Positions 38,865 through 49,114 of a DNA stretch of 64,000 bases are shown piece by piece. The stretch spans positions 806,001-870,000 of the forward strand of contig CP048485.1 in the NCBI GenBank assembly GCA_025560025.1, given 5' to 3'. The notes under the pieces were generated by a model. The model searched no databases. It saw only the letters and a program-made list of their open reading frames with translations, and was not told where the DNA came from. A program made the position numbers and the translations under genes. The stretch's first letter is position 1, and every line of letters starts with the position of its first letter. The stretch is from Agrobacterium tumefaciens. Its GTDB lineage: Bacteria; Pseudomonadota; Alphaproteobacteria; Rhizobiales; Rhizobiaceae.

Positions 38865-41003
38865 ATGACCGTAATACCCATAGTGATTTTATGCGGTATC
38901 CTGTCCGTGGTTTACGCGGTATGGGCGACCAAGAGTGTTCTCGATGCCGATCAGGGCAACGAGCGTATGCGTGAAATAGCAGGTTATATCCGTGAAGGCG
39001 CACAGGCTTATCTCACCCGTCAATATCTCACCATCGCCATCGTCGGACTGATCGTCGCCGTTCTCGCCTGGTATCTGCTGTCGGCCATGGCGGCCATTGG
39101 TTTCCTCATCGGCGCGGTGCTTTCGGGCGCCGCCGGTTTCGTCGGCATGCATGTGTCCGTGCGCGCCAATCTGCGCACCGCGCAGGCCGCCTCGCACAGC
39201 CTTTCCGCCGGTCTCGACATCGCCTTCAAGTCGGGCGCGATCACCGGCATGCTGGTGGCCGGTCTCGCGCTGCTCGGCGTCTCCATTTATTATTTCATCC
39301 TGACCTCGGTGATGGGCCATGCGGCCGGTTCACGTGAGGTGATCGATGCGCTGGTGTCGCTTGGCTTCGGCGCATCGCTGATTTCCATCTTCGCCCGCCT
39401 CGGCGGCGGCATCTTCACCAAGGGTGCCGATGTCGGCGGCGATCTCGTCGGCAAGGTCGAAGCTGGAATTCCCGAAGACGATCCGCGCAACCCGGCAACC
39501 ATTGCCGACAATGTCGGCGACAATGTCGGCGATTGCGCCGGCATGGCCGCTGACCTCTTCGAGACCTATGCCGTCTCTGTCGTCGCGACCATGGTTCTTG
39601 CGGCAATCTTTTTTGCCGGAACGCCGATACTGGAAAGCGCCATGGTCTATCCGCTGGCGATTTGCGGCGCCTGCATCCTGACGTCGATTGCCGGCACCTT
39701 CTTCGTCAAGCTTGGCACCAACAATTCCATCATGGGCGCACTCTACAAGGGCCTGATCGCCACCGGCATCTTCTCCGTTGCCGGTCTTGCGGTTGCCACC
39801 CATGCGACGGTGGGCTGGGGCACGGTCGGCACGGTGGCCGGTATGGAGATCACCGGCACCAACCTCTTCCTGTGCGGCATTGTCGGCCTTGTCGTGACGG
39901 CGCTGATCGTTGTCATTACCGAATATTACACCGGCACCAACAAGCGCCCGGTCAATTCCATCGCGCAGGCGTCGGTCACCGGTCACGGCACCAATGTCAT
40001 CCAGGGTCTTGCTGTCTCGCTGGAATCGACGGCGCTGCCGGCCATCGTCATTGTCGGCGGCATCATCGGCACCTATCAGCTCGGCGGCCTGTTCGGCACC
40101 GGCATCGCGGTCACCGCCATGCTGGGTCTGGCAGGCATGATCGTGGCGCTCGACGCCTTCGGCCCGGTGACGGATAATGCCGGTGGTATCGCTGAAATGG
40201 CCGGTCTCGATCCTGACGTGCGCAAGGCGACCGACGCGCTGGATGCCGTCGGCAACACCACCAAGGCCGTCACAAAGGGTTACGCCATCGGTTCTGCCGG
40301 TCTCGGCGCGCTGGTGCTGTTTGCGGCCTATTCCAACGACCTGTCCTATTTCGCCGCCAATGGCGATACCTATCCCTACTTCAAGGATATTGGCGAGATT
40401 TCCTTCAGCCTTGCCAATCCTTACGTCGTGGCGGGCCTGCTGTTCGGCGGCCTCATTCCGTATCTGTTCGGCGGCATTGCGATGACGGCGGTAGGTAAGG
40501 CGGCAAGCTCGATCGTCGAAGAAGTCCGCCGCCAGTTCCGGGAAAAGCCGGGCATCATGGCTGGAACGGAAAAGCCGGACTATGGCAAGGCGGTCGATCT
40601 TCTGACCAAGGCGGCGATCAAGGAAATGGTCATTCCGTCGCTCCTGCCGGTTCTGGCGCCGCTCGTCGTTTATTTCGGCGTCCTGCTGATTTCCGGTTCC
40701 AAGGCGTCGGCCTTCGCGGCACTGGGCGCATCGCTGCTCGGCGTCATCATCAACGGCCTGTTCGTGGCGATTTCCATGACCTCCGGTGGCGGCGCGTGGG
40801 ATAATGCCAAGAAGAGCTTCGAGGACGGTTTCATCGACAAGGACGGCGTGCGCCACGTCAAGGGTTCCGATGCCCACAAGGCCTCGGTGACGGGCGATAC
40901 GGTCGGCGACCCCTACAAGGACACCGCCGGTCCGGCCGTCAACCCGGCCATCAAGATCACCAATATCGTGGCGCTGCTGCTGCTTGCGGTTCTTGCCCAC
41001 TGA
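38865..41003 (+). CDS. hppA: K+-insensitive pyrophosphate-energised proton pump
   Basis: A 712-residue membrane H+-pyrophosphatase with about sixteen helices. It couples PPi hydrolysis to proton export. The catalytic acidic motif [21 protein letters not shown] with [19 protein letters not shown] is complete. [10 protein letters not shown] has Lys at the position that distinguishes K+-independent from K+-dependent pumps. The ATG at 38865 has GGAGGT upstream. In agrobacteria the pump is associated with acidocalcisomes (known for the family). Confidence 0.95.
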   Translation: MTVIPIVILCGILSVVYAVWATKSVLDADQGNERMREIAGYIREGAQAYLTRQYLTIAIVGLIVAVLAWYLLSAMAAIGFLIGAVLSGAAGFVGMHVSVRANLRTAQAASHSLSAGLDIAFKSGAITGMLVAGLALLGVSIYYFILTSVMGHAAGSREVIDALVSLGFGASLISIFARLGGGIFTKGADVGGDLVGKVEAGIPEDDPRNPATIADNVGDNVGDCAGMAADLFETYAVSVVATMVLAAIFFAGTPILESAMVYPLAICGACILTSIAGTFFVKLGTNNSIMGALYKGLIATGIFSVAGLAVATHATVGWGTVGTVAGMEITGTNLFLCGIVGLVVTALIVVITEYYTGTNKRPVNSIAQASVTGHGTNVIQGLAVSLESTALPAIVIVGGIIGTYQLGGLFGTGIAVTAMLGLAGMIVALDAFGPVTDNAGGIAEMAGLDPDVRKATDALDAVGNTTKAVTKGYAIGSAGLGALVLFAAYSNDLSYFAANGDTYPYFKDIGEISFSLANPYVVAGLLFGGLIPYLFGGIAMTAVGKAASSIVEEVRRQFREKPGIMAGTEKPDYGKAVDLLTKAAIKEMVIPSLLPVLAPLVVYFGVLLISGSKASAFAALGASLLGVIINGLFVAISMTSGGGAWDNAKKSFEDGFIDKDGVRHVKGSDAHKASVTGDTVGDPYKDTAGPAVNPAIKITNIVALLLLAVLAH

Positions 41004-41025
41004 GGGCTTAGGTCCGACAAATGAA

Positions 41026-41055
41026 AAAGGCCCGGGGAGCGATCCCCGGGCCTTT
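41026..41055. terminator. Bidirectional terminator between hppA and bamE
   Basis: AAAGGCCCGGGGA and TCCCCGGGCCTTT form a thirteen-pair stem. A run of five T follows on the minus strand; the plus side has a weaker T-rich tail. Confidence 0.88.
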
Positions 41056-41078
41056 GAATTTTCCGTTTCTTCTTCCGA

Positions 41079-41609
41079 TCAGGGGGTGTTGTTGCCCTGA
41101 CCGAGAATGCTCTTGGCGATATTGGCGCCCGAGGTGCCGCCGGAGAGCAGCTGCTGCAGGAACGTCAGATCCTTGCCGCCTGTCGGGGTGGTGCGGGAAA
41201 TCGTGTCGAAGACCTTGCCGTCCTGCAGCGCGTAATTGGCCTTGCGTTCGATCACGCCGTCCTTGTTGAAATAGATCGCGAGAATATTCTGCTCGACCAG
41301 CGTCGGCTTCATGAAGGCGGCGCGGCGCACACGCTTCTGCGAGATGTAGTAGAAAACTTCGTTGCCGAAGGTCGCCGTGGTCGAGGGCGTACCCATGGTC
41401 AGCAGAACCTGCTCGCGGCTGGAACCTTCGGGGATCAGCTGGAGCGCCTGGTCGTCCATGACATAACCATTGTGGAACACATCGGTCGTGCTGGTGCAGG
41501 CGGAAAGCAGGCCGGACGCGAGGACGATTGCGATGGCCGTTTTGCTCAGAATTTTGCCCTGACTTGCGGATTTCTGCTTGCTCAACTGCGTTTTCCCGAC
41601 TGCGATCAT
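41079..41609 (-). CDS. bamE: Outer-membrane assembly lipoprotein BamE
   Basis: A 176-residue SmpA/OmlA-type lipoprotein of the Bam complex. The lipobox is at ASGLLSACTST after a hydrophobic segment, and the mature domain has GSSREQVLLTMGTPSTTATFGNEVFYYIS, the BamE signature. The C-terminal extension is rich in Gly and Ser. The ATG at 41607-41609 is used, giving a basic leader before the membrane segment. It is divergent from the CBP3 gene. Confidence 0.88.
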   Translation of the reverse strand: MIAVGKTQLSKQKSASQGKILSKTAIAIVLASGLLSACTSTTDVFHNGYVMDDQALQLIPEGSSREQVLLTMGTPSTTATFGNEVFYYISQKRVRRAAFMKPTLVEQNILAIYFNKDGVIERKANYALQDGKVFDTISRTTPTGGKDLTFLQQLLSGGTSGANIAKSILGQGNNTP

Positions 41610-41879
41610 GAATGGCACCTTCCGGCATTGCGTGGTGCACAGTGTCTGTGCACATGATTGTGTCAATCCGGGGACGGAAAATCCCGATCACCCCCCAAAT
41701 TCAATGCTTTCCCGGCCTTCTGGAACTCCTCCGGTTCTCTTCGACTGTTTCAGCGCAAAGACGAACGTGACCGCGACAGCATTGCAATTCGTGGATGCTT
41801 CGGTAAACCAGCTTTGACAATCATGCAACAAGTGCGATGGGCGGTAAGCGAATTCACCGGTCACGTTCGGAAAAAAACA

Positions 41880-42419
41880 ATGATATTCGGGCTGTTCAGG
41901 AAGAAAAACAACAATCGCGCCATAGTCGACCGCCAATATGCGACCTTGACGGCTGCTGCCCGCACGCCTGAATTTTATCTCGATCTGGGTGTTCCCGACA
42001 CGGTGATGGGCCGTTTCGAAATGCTGTCGATCATCATGATTCTCTATTTCCGCCGCACCAAATCATCAGGTGTAAGCGGGCAGGAGATCGCTCAGGAGAT
42101 CGTCGACGCCTTTTTTCAGGATATCGATCATTCCATCCGTGAACTTGGCATCGGCGACCAGGGCGTGCCGAAACGGATGAAGAAATTTGCCGGCATGTTT
42201 TACGGGCGGCTGGAATCCTACGCGGCGGCGCTGGATGCATCCGACCCCGTTGCCCTTGCCGCGGCGCTTGCGCGCAATATATATCCGCAGACAGACGATA
42301 AGGCGCCGCAGCTGGAGGGGCTGGCGGGTTGGATGATGGAAACGTCTTCCGCCCTTTCCGCATGCTCCGAGGAAACGATAGCGACCGGAAGCCTGATGCT
42401 GCCCCTGCCTGGACAATGA
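41880..42419 (+). CDS. Ubiquinol-cytochrome c chaperone (CBP3 family)
   Basis: A 179-residue member of the CBP3/UQCC1 family that aids cytochrome bc1 assembly. Recognisable parts are YFRRTKSSGVSGQEIAQEIVDAFFQDIDHSIRE and KRMKKFAGMFYGRLESY. The ATG at 41880 gives MIFGLFRKKNNN; the longer frame to 41658 has atypical composition. Its stop overlaps the alternative upstream ATG of the DUF177 gene. Confidence 0.8.
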   Translation: MIFGLFRKKNNNRAIVDRQYATLTAAARTPEFYLDLGVPDTVMGRFEMLSIIMILYFRRTKSSGVSGQEIAQEIVDAFFQDIDHSIRELGIGDQGVPKRMKKFAGMFYGRLESYAAALDASDPVALAAALARNIYPQTDDKAPQLEGLAGWMMETSSALSACSEETIATGSLMLPLPGQ

Positions 42420-42427
42420 GGTTTACG

Positions 42428-42991
42428 ATGAACGCGCGACACGCCGCAAATGACGACCTGCCTTTTTCCTATCCCGTAAAGGTAGGCCATATTTCCGCCA
42501 ATCCCGTCAGGATTGGTCTCGAAGCCAATGCCGAAGAGCTGAAGGCGCTGGCGAAATTCTGGGATGTGGTGTCCGTCGACTATCTGAAGGCGGAGCTGCA
42601 GGTTACCCGCTGGAAGAAGGATGGCATCAAGATCAAGGGCGAAGTGCATGCGGCCGTGACCCAGTCCTGCGTGGTGACGCTGGAGCCGGTCACGAGCAAG
42701 ATCGACGAGGCGGTGGAGCACATCTTCGTTCCCGAAGGGTCGAAGCTCGCGCGCATGGTCACCAATGAGGAGGGCGAGATCGTGCTCGACCCCGATGGTC
42801 CCGATATTCCCGACCAGTTCACCGGCGACAGCATCGATGTGGGCGCCGTGGTGGCGGAATTCGCGGCCCTTGCGATCGATCCCTATCCACGCAAATCGGA
42901 TGCCGAATTCGCCGATACGGCCGACAAGGAGCCCGAAGCAGAGAAGCGTCCGTCGCCCTTTGCCGTGCTGAAAGACTGGAAAAAAGACTGA
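42428..42991 (+). CDS. DUF177 (YceD-like) protein
   Basis: A 187-residue soluble protein of the DUF177 family linked to 23S rRNA processing and fatty-acid operons. The C-domain has [12 protein letters not shown] and [43 protein letters not shown]. The ATG at 42428 has GAGG seven bases upstream. It stands before plsX; the usual rpmF gene is absent between them. Confidence 0.85.
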   Translation: MNARHAANDDLPFSYPVKVGHISANPVRIGLEANAEELKALAKFWDVVSVDYLKAELQVTRWKKDGIKIKGEVHAAVTQSCVVTLEPVTSKIDEAVEHIFVPEGSKLARMVTNEEGEIVLDPDGPDIPDQFTGDSIDVGAVVAEFAALAIDPYPRKSDAEFADTADKEPEAEKRPSPFAVLKDWKKD

Positions 42992-43091
42992 ATGGCCCCG
43001 ACAGGCTGAAATAAATATATTGTATCAGGAGCCGGAAAAGGTATTTTCGCGCGAAATCCGCTTGAGTGGCGGCAAGAAGGATAAGGGACGA

Positions 43092-44153
43092 GTGATCAGA
43101 ATAGCGATTGACGTCATGGGTGGCGATTTCGGCCCTGATGTTGCCATACCCGGTGCTGCCAAGGCGCTTGAACGGCATAATGATGTAACTTTTCTGCTCT
43201 ACGGGCAGAAGAGCAAATGCGACCCCATTCTGGCACAATATCCCGCCCTTCGGGAAAAGTCGGTCTTTCACGATTGTGAAGTCTCGGTCGGCATGGATGA
43301 AAAGCCGAGCCAGGCGCTTCGTCGCGGCCGTTACGTCTCCAGCATGTGGCGCGCCATCGAGGCCGTGAAGCTGGGTGAAGCCGACGTCGTCGTTTCCGCC
43401 GGCAATACCGGCGCGCTGATGGCCATGGCCAAATTCTGTTTGCGCACCATGGCGCGGGTGGAACGCCCGGCAATCGCCGGCATCTGGCCGACCCTGAAAG
43501 GTGAAAGCATCGTTCTCGATGTCGGCGCGACGATTGGCGCCGATTCCCAGCAATTGCTCGATTTCGCCCTGATGGGTGGCGCCATGGCGCGCGCGCTGTT
43601 CGATATCGACCGTCCCACTGTCGGCCTGCTCAATGTCGGCGTCGAGGAGGTCAAGGGTCAGGAAGAGGTGCGTGAGGCAGGACGTCTCATTCGCGAGGCC
43701 GATCTCGGCACCATCGACTATCGCGGTTTTGTCGAGGGCGACGATATCGGCAAGGGTACGGTGGATGTGGTGGTGACCGAAGGTTTCACCGGCAACATCG
43801 CGCTGAAAGCCGCCGAAGGCACCGCGCGCCAGATCACCACACTTCTGCGTGAGGCGATCTCCCGCAGCTTCTTTGCCAAGATCGGTTATATCCTGGCGAA
43901 AAGCGCCTTTGATGTGCTCAGGGAAAAAATGGACCCGCGCAAGGTCAATGGCGGCGTGTTTCTCGGCCTGAACGGCATTGTCATCAAAAGCCATGGCGGC
44001 ACGGATGCCATCGGTTTTGCTTCCGCCGTCGATGTCGGCTACGACATGGTCCATAACGGACTGACGGCGAAAATTGAAAACGATCTGAAGATTTACCACG
44101 CAAGACGGCTTCCGCCCCCGGCGCCCGAAGCTCTCGTGGCTGACGAGGAATAA
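43092..44153 (+). CDS. plsX: Phosphate acyltransferase PlsX
   Basis: A 353-residue enzyme that makes acyl-phosphate from acyl-ACP for phospholipid synthesis. The N-terminus is [31 protein letters not shown] and [20 protein letters not shown] are typical. The GTG at 43092 is preferred because AGGGA precedes it and the frame upstream to 43020 (TTG) adds unconserved residues. It is followed by fabH at four bases. Confidence 0.93.
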   Translation: MIRIAIDVMGGDFGPDVAIPGAAKALERHNDVTFLLYGQKSKCDPILAQYPALREKSVFHDCEVSVGMDEKPSQALRRGRYVSSMWRAIEAVKLGEADVVVSAGNTGALMAMAKFCLRTMARVERPAIAGIWPTLKGESIVLDVGATIGADSQQLLDFALMGGAMARALFDIDRPTVGLLNVGVEEVKGQEEVREAGRLIREADLGTIDYRGFVEGDDIGKGTVDVVVTEGFTGNIALKAAEGTARQITTLLREAISRSFFAKIGYILAKSAFDVLREKMDPRKVNGGVFLGLNGIVIKSHGGTDAIGFASAVDVGYDMVHNGLTAKIENDLKIYHARRLPPPAPEALVADEE

Positions 44154-44157
44154 GGGA

Positions 44158-45129
44158 ATGATCCGTTCTATAGTCCGTGGTTTCGGGGCAGCGCTTCCGA
44201 AGCGTGTCATGACCAACAGTGAAATCGAAGGTGTCGTCGAGACCTCCGACGAGTGGATCGTTCAGCGCACGGGCATCCGGCAGCGCTATATCGCCGGCGA
44301 AGGTGAAACGACTGCGTCGCTTGGCGAGGCGGCGGCCCGCGCCGCCCTCGACAATGCCGGCCTGACGCCTGACGATATCGATCTCATTATTCTGGCCACA
44401 TCGACCCCGGACAACACCTTTCCGGCAACGGCGGTGAACATCCAGAACCGCCTCGGCATGACCCACGGTTTCGCCTTCGACATGCAGGCGGTCTGCTCCG
44501 GCTTCGTTTATGCCGTATCGACCGCCGATCTCTATATTCGCGGCGGCATGGCCAAGCGTGTTCTGGTGATCGGTTCGGAAACATTCTCGCGCATTCTCGA
44601 CTGGAAGGACCGCACCACCTGCGTTCTGTTCGGTGACGGCGCCGGCGCGCTTGTGCTTGAAGCCGGTGAAGGCGAGGGCACCTCTGACGATCGCGGTATT
44701 CTCACCGCGCAGCTGCGCTCCGATGGTTCGCACAAGGAAAAGCTCTATGTTGACGGCGGACCTTCCACGACAGGTACGGTCGGTCATCTGCGCATGGAAG
44801 GCCGGGAAGTATTCAAACACGCCGTCGGCATGATCACCGACGTCATCGAGCAGGCCTTCGAGGCGACGGGCACGACGTCCGACGATCTCGACTGGCTCGT
44901 TCCGCATCAGGCGAACAAGCGCATCATCGACGGTTCCGCGAAGAAGCTCAACATCGACCCGGAAAAGGTCGTCATCACCGTCGATCAGCACGGCAATACC
45001 TCGGCGGCGTCCATTCCGCTGGCGCTGGCCGTTGCAGCCGGTGACGGACGCATCAAGAAGGGCGATCTGGTCATGCTGGAAGCCATGGGCGGCGGCTTTA
45101 CCTGGGGCGCAGTGCTGCTGCGTTGGTAA
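44158..45129 (+). CDS. fabH: Beta-ketoacyl-ACP synthase III
   Basis: A 323-residue condensing enzyme that starts fatty-acid synthesis by joining acetyl-CoA and malonyl-ACP. The catalytic triad is visible: Cys in [12 protein letters not shown], His in [11 protein letters not shown] and Asn in [12 protein letters not shown]. It is in the plsX-fabH-ihfA order common in Proteobacteria. Confidence 0.96.
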   Translation: MIRSIVRGFGAALPKRVMTNSEIEGVVETSDEWIVQRTGIRQRYIAGEGETTASLGEAAARAALDNAGLTPDDIDLIILATSTPDNTFPATAVNIQNRLGMTHGFAFDMQAVCSGFVYAVSTADLYIRGGMAKRVLVIGSETFSRILDWKDRTTCVLFGDGAGALVLEAGEGEGTSDDRGILTAQLRSDGSHKEKLYVDGGPSTTGTVGHLRMEGREVFKHAVGMITDVIEQAFEATGTTSDDLDWLVPHQANKRIIDGSAKKLNIDPEKVVITVDQHGNTSAASIPLALAVAAGDGRIKKGDLVMLEAMGGGFTWGAVLLRW

Positions 45130-45372
45130 GGCGCAATTTGCGCGTTTGCCGGGGTGATGGCGCGAAATCGGTTGTAATTTTCGCGCTCATGCCCCGATCA
45201 GATGCGCTGGAGCGGCCCGAGCCTGTGTCAAAACCGTATCAGTCGCTCTAAGCCCTTGCACTGATTGCCGAAAGCCTCAAATGAATCTGGAACAATCGCT
45301 TGACCGGTCGCCACAAGGGAAATAATCTCGGCGGCTCCTAGAGAAAAATTCAGACACGGTTTGTGGGGAAAA

Positions 45373-45711
45373 ATGGCCGGGAAGACAGTGACACGCGCAG
45401 ATCTTGCAGAATCTGTGTTTCGTAAAGTCGGGCTGTCCCGCACCGAATCCGCCGAACTGGTCGAAACGATCATCGACGAAATTTGCAACGCGATCACCCG
45501 TGGCGAGGTCGTCAAGCTGTCGTCCTTCGCGACATTCCAAATCAGGGAAAAGAACGAGCGCATCGGCCGCAACCCGAAAACGGGTGAGGAAGTTCCGATT
45601 TCACCGCGCCGCGTCATGACCTTCAAGGCATCGAACGTGCTGAAACAGCGAATCCTCAAGGCGCATACGGCCCGCAAGGCAAAACAGAAGGGCCAGAAGG
45701 CTGGCTCCTGA
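45373..45711 (+). CDS. ihfA: Integration host factor alpha subunit
   Basis: A 112-residue DNA-bending protein of the HU/IHF family. [20 protein letters not shown] is followed by [32 protein letters not shown], the beta-arm region with the conserved Pro. The C-terminus is basic. The ATG at 45373 is preferred to the one at 45361. It follows fabH by 243 bases, so it may have its own promoter. Confidence 0.93.
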   Translation: MAGKTVTRADLAESVFRKVGLSRTESAELVETIIDEICNAITRGEVVKLSSFATFQIREKNERIGRNPKTGEEVPISPRRVMTFKASNVLKQRILKAHTARKAKQKGQKAGS

Positions 45712-45983
45712 GCCGGCTGTCCCAAAGCCTTTTTTGCCCCCTGGCAGGCCTTTTCGCCATTCTTCCTGTGAACATACTTGAATTTCACCGTGCAAGCCGT
45801 TGAAATCCGGTCGACTCGCATCATAATCAATTTTACTAAATGGCATCTTGCCGCTTCGGGCATCGATGCGGGGATCGCTTGAGGTCTTCGCGATTTGTGA
45901 TGCACGGATCGGCGGTTGAGAAGCGTTCTTGTTCAGTGCCCGGCTTTATGCAAGGCGCTCCGGGTCCGGATGGGAGTGGAAAT

Positions 45984-46517
45984 TTGGACAAAAGCCCCGA
46001 CGCGTTTCGGACGATCAGTGAAGTGGCGGATGAGCTGAACCTGCCGCAGCACGTGCTGCGCTTCTGGGAAACACGCTTTCCGCAGATCAAGCCGATGAAA
46101 CGGGGCGGGGGCCGCCGTTATTACCGCCCTGATGATATCGATCTCCTGAAGGGCATTCGTCACCTTCTTTATGACCATGGCTACACCATCAAGGGTGTCC
46201 AGAAGCTGCTGAAAGCCAATGGCAACCGCTTCGTGGCGGCCATCGCCTCCGGCGATCTCGCCACCATGGAAGCCATCATGGCGGCGAGCGGTGAAAAGGA
46301 AGTCGCCGAACCGCGCGTCATCGATACCGATGGGGACGAGGTCGTCGGCCGTCCGAAGGCGAAGCCGAGCGGCCGTTTTTTCGGCTTCGGCGGTGGCGGC
46401 GGCGATGCCGAAATATCGGTCGGCAAGTCAGGTATCGGCAAGGATGATCAGGCGCTTTTGCAGGAAGCCCTGTTCGACCTCCTCGAATGCAAGCGGCTGC
46501 TCGATCAGGTTCGCTGA
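45984..46517 (+). CDS. MerR family transcriptional regulator
   Basis: A 177-residue protein with an N-terminal MerR helix-turn-helix ([44 protein letters not shown] is split by a PMKRGG turn) and a C-terminal Gly-rich then helical part. The likely start is the TTG at 45984, giving [11 protein letters not shown], with GGAG upstream. An ATG at 45840 would add 48 residues of unlikely sequence. It regularly follows ihfA in rhizobia. Confidence 0.8.
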   Translation: MDKSPDAFRTISEVADELNLPQHVLRFWETRFPQIKPMKRGGGRRYYRPDDIDLLKGIRHLLYDHGYTIKGVQKLLKANGNRFVAAIASGDLATMEAIMAASGEKEVAEPRVIDTDGDEVVGRPKAKPSGRFFGFGGGGGDAEISVGKSGIGKDDQALLQEALFDLLECKRLLDQVR

Positions 46518-46704
46518 CGGTTTTCCACAGCTCTCTTGAGGCACTTCCACCAAAAAGGTGGACCGCGGATTTTCGCCCGGGAATACGCAAAAACAAGGCG
46601 TTAGATCGTTTTCGCGATTTGGGGAAAACGCAAACTCTCTAAAATGCCAACCTTTCGGAAACTCCTTTGGCCGATAATGCGGCTCCGTAAAAAGGAGTCC
46701 GATC

Positions 46705-47421
46705 GTGAGCAACCGAAAATCGACAGCACGGCGCCGCACGGCGAAGAAATCGGGCGGCGGCAGCGTGTGGCCCTGGGTGCTGATGCTGGGCGTGGTTGCC
46801 GGCGGCATTCAGGCTTATGAACATCGCGACAGCCTTCTGCCACAGCGCCTTGCCGCGAGGTCCACGCAGACGACGACAAATTCACCCAAGGTTGCCGTTG
46901 CCGCGAAACGCGAGGCCGCCGCGCCGGAGAGGGTGGCGGCCATTCGGCCAGCATCGCCGGTCTTGCCGGGCAGCGGGCCGGTGCCGCCACGCTCAATCGC
47001 CATGCCGCCGGCGCAGGTCGCTGCTATCCTGCCGGAAACACGTCCATCGGTCGAAAAAATCTCGCTTGGAGAAAAAACCGGCGCCTTTGCCTTTTGCGGC
47101 CGCTCGGGGCTTAACAACTGCGTGGCTGATGGCAACACCTTCTGGATGAAGGGCGTGAAAATGCAGCTTGCCGGTATCGAGGTTCCGCAGATCGACCGGG
47201 CGCGATGCATGGAAGAGCGCCAGCGCGGTTTCGTTGCGAAGGTCAGGCTTCGGGATATGCTGAATGCCGGCGCCTTCGATGTGGCCTCTTCCGGGGCCGC
47301 GGGCGAGCAAACCATGGAACGTAAACGGCTTTCGCGTTCGGGCGTGTCCTTTGCCGATCAACTCGTGCGGGAAGGTCTGGCACATCCGGCCTCGGCAAAA
47401 AATCAGTCCTGGTGTGGCTAA
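46705..47421 (+). CDS. Membrane-anchored thermonuclease-like protein
   Basis: A 238-residue protein with a basic N-terminus, one membrane helix (WPWVLMLGVVAGGI), a long Pro/Ala-rich linker and a C-terminal SNase-like domain from about residue 130: NCVADGNTFWMKGVKMQLAGIEVPQIDRARC ... VREGLAHPA. The usual catalytic Arg/Glu pair of SNase is only partly recognisable, so activity is uncertain. The GTG at 46705 has AAGGAG eight bases upstream. It is the last core gene before the tRNA. Confidence 0.7.
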   Translation: MSNRKSTARRRTAKKSGGGSVWPWVLMLGVVAGGIQAYEHRDSLLPQRLAARSTQTTTNSPKVAVAAKREAAAPERVAAIRPASPVLPGSGPVPPRSIAMPPAQVAAILPETRPSVEKISLGEKTGAFAFCGRSGLNNCVADGNTFWMKGVKMQLAGIEVPQIDRARCMEERQRGFVAKVRLRDMLNAGAFDVASSGAAGEQTMERKRLSRSGVSFADQLVREGLAHPASAKNQSWCG

Positions 47422-47561
47422 GGCCCCGTTGACCGAAACGGTCCCTCCTGTGTAGATGAGGCACTGTGGAGGCTTGGGGCTGGACGCTGTTTGTCCAAGG
47501 CCCGAACAATGACGAAACAGTTTTGCAGCGCCAGAGCCGGATCGGCAAGCGGCGCGGCATT

Positions 47562-47647
47562 GCGGACGTGGCGAAATCGGTAGACGCAGCAGACTTAAAA
47601 TCTGCCGACCATTGGTCTTGCGGGTTCAAGTCCCGCCGTCCGCACCA
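47562..47647 (+). tRNA. tRNA-Leu (anticodon TAA)
   Basis: A complete 86-base cloverleaf with encoded CCA. The acceptor arms are GCGGACG and CGTCCGC, the anticodon stem GCAGA/TCTGC surrounds CTTAAAA with the TAA anticodon at 47596-47598, and a long variable arm fits a class II tRNA. Base composition and gene type change immediately after it, so it is probably the insertion site of the region to the right. Confidence 0.95.
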
Positions 47648-47759
47648 ACTGTTTATGAAATATATATATATATCAACTATTTGGCGTATTTCGATGGTTT
47701 CAAGTCCACCTTTCCGTCCACCTTTTGCGCGTCGGTAAGCGAACGTTCACAATCCCGTG

Positions 47760-47936
47760 ATGCGAAGTCTTTCCGACCTCCCTCTGTATAGGGAGGAAAA
47801 AGCGCCGCACTTTGCCTTCCGCAAACTGGCAGAAATTGCTGACTTCTTCGGTTTATACGTCCGCACCATCCATCGCTGGAAAATTGATCACGAGGAGTTT
47901 TGTCATAAGCCGGGAAGGATAAAGCAAACGAAGTGA
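47760..47936 (+). CDS. Small HTH-like protein (58 aa)
   Basis: A 58-residue basic protein, MRSLSDLPLYREEKAPHF onward, with LAEIADFFGLYVRTIHRWK, which looks like a helix-turn-helix of the excisionase or small phage-regulator type. It sits 112 bases after the tRNA, where elements often carry directionality factors, and overlaps the next gene by four bases. No strong ribosome binding site is seen. The role is inferred from motif and place. Confidence 0.5.
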   Translation: MRSLSDLPLYREEKAPHFAFRKLAEIADFFGLYVRTIHRWKIDHEEFCHKPGRIKQTK

Positions 47937-48538
47937 CTTGCCCTCTTACCCATGCCGAGCGAGAATATACGGTATGGGTAGCCTTGGGGATGGGGATGGA
48001 TCAAAACTCGATATTGGAAGTTGCTCAGCAACTGAACGCGATGGATCTACCATTTGGTTCTGCTTTTATTGTTGCTGCATTGGCCATCTACATTTTCAAA
48101 CAGTATCTCGAACTTAAGAAACAACACCTTGAGATTAGAGCAAAACTGATGGAGATGAGCACGACCACAAGTGGTGCGGCGATTGCTGGTCCCCCTCCGC
48201 AACCAACACCTTTGGCAGAAATTTCACGCGACAAACGCGCAGGCACCTACATCGCAGGTTTTGGAATTGGTGTACTAGCTACCTTGTTCAGATATTTCTT
48301 GTCGGAAGCGTTTGATTTTCTGGCCTCAATGGGAGACACATTTCAGGTGCTTCTATGGGGGTCTCATGGAAGGCAATTTGGTGTTTGGGCGTATCCTACA
48401 ATGGCGCTACTTGCCACAAAAATAGTCTTCAGTGACCACATCACGAAGCGAGACTTCTTTATCGCTGTTGTGTTGTTCACGACTATTTTGCCAGTATTCC
48501 TAAGCACCATAGCAGTTTTGGTTGATTCCATTTTTTGA
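47933..48538 (+). CDS. Hypothetical membrane protein
   Basis: A protein of up to 201 residues with one hydrophobic segment near 43-55 and three more from about 105, a charged coiled-coil-like part between (KQYLELKKQHLEIRAKLMEM) and a Pro-rich hinge. I do not recognise the family. The GTG at 47933 overlaps the HTH gene stop; ATGs at 47990 and 47996 are alternative starts. The sequence is more AT-rich than the core. Confidence 0.55.
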   Translation: MTCPLTHAEREYTVWVALGMGMDQNSILEVAQQLNAMDLPFGSAFIVAALAIYIFKQYLELKKQHLEIRAKLMEMSTTTSGAAIAGPPPQPTPLAEISRDKRAGTYIAGFGIGVLATLFRYFLSEAFDFLASMGDTFQVLLWGSHGRQFGVWAYPTMALLATKIVFSDHITKRDFFIAVVLFTTILPVFLSTIAVLVDSIF

Positions 48539-48542
48539 ACGG

Positions 48543-48749
48543 ATGACACCGAGTTTCGCGGCGCAGGCCGTAGCGATCGACTTACGACTTCAATTTTTTT
48601 TGGATGTTTCGCGGGCAATACCTTATCCGCTACTTGTAGTGGTGGTCGTTTACGTTATCCAATTTCTGATGGGTCGTAATTGGAGGCAGTCAGTGAAGAG
48701 CGTCGTGCTGAAATGGACGACCAACTCCCTCAATGGCAAAGGCGCGTGA
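48543..48749 (+). CDS. Small membrane protein (68 aa)
   Basis: A short protein with one strong helix (PYPLLVVVVVYVIQFLMG) and a basic C-terminal tail. It starts four bases after the previous stop and overlaps the next frame by 17 bases, so it is likely part of the same transcript. Unrecognised. Confidence 0.4.
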   Translation: MTPSFAAQAVAIDLRLQFFLDVSRAIPYPLLVVVVVYVIQFLMGRNWRQSVKSVVLKWTTNSLNGKGA

Positions 48750-49026
48750 GAAACTGTTGATTACCCAATCGTTGCAACTAGCATCTGGATTATTGGCATT
48801 TGTTGCTGCCGTCCTCTGGTACGCATCTTCTCGGGTGAAAATTCCGAAACACATCGCCTATGTCGATTTGGGCCGCGTGACCGGCGACGATGACACCGAA
48901 GATGACCTTGATCGTTTGATGAGCGGTCTTCACCGGCAAGGCGTACTCAGCGCGTATGGAGCAACAGCGGCAGCCGCCGCCGCTTTCCTCCAAGGCTTAT
49001 CTTTGCTCTTAACTGCAATATGTTAA
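48733..49026 (+). CDS. Small membrane protein (97 aa)
   Basis: Two hydrophobic segments (LQLASGLLAFVAAVLWYAS and an Ala-rich C-terminal helix) frame an acidic loop TGDDDTEDDLDRLMSG. It begins within the previous gene. Unrecognised; the topology suggests a hairpin membrane protein with the acidic loop on one side. Confidence 0.45.
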   Translation: MAKAREKLLITQSLQLASGLLAFVAAVLWYASSRVKIPKHIAYVDLGRVTGDDDTEDDLDRLMSGLHRQGVLSAYGATAAAAAAFLQGLSLLLTAIC

Positions 49027-49114
49027 AGCTGATTCATACGCCTCGTTGCCGTTCTCGCCCGTTTCATCCGATCTAGCGTTTAAGCTTGGAAAGTGGTCGA
49101 CTCAATGTAGCAGA

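Noticed and set aside
47696-47733. Decayed second copy of the tRNA-Leu 3' end
   Set aside because: TTCAAGTCC and CCGTCC recur near the tRNA, but the match is broken by several differences and could be chance.
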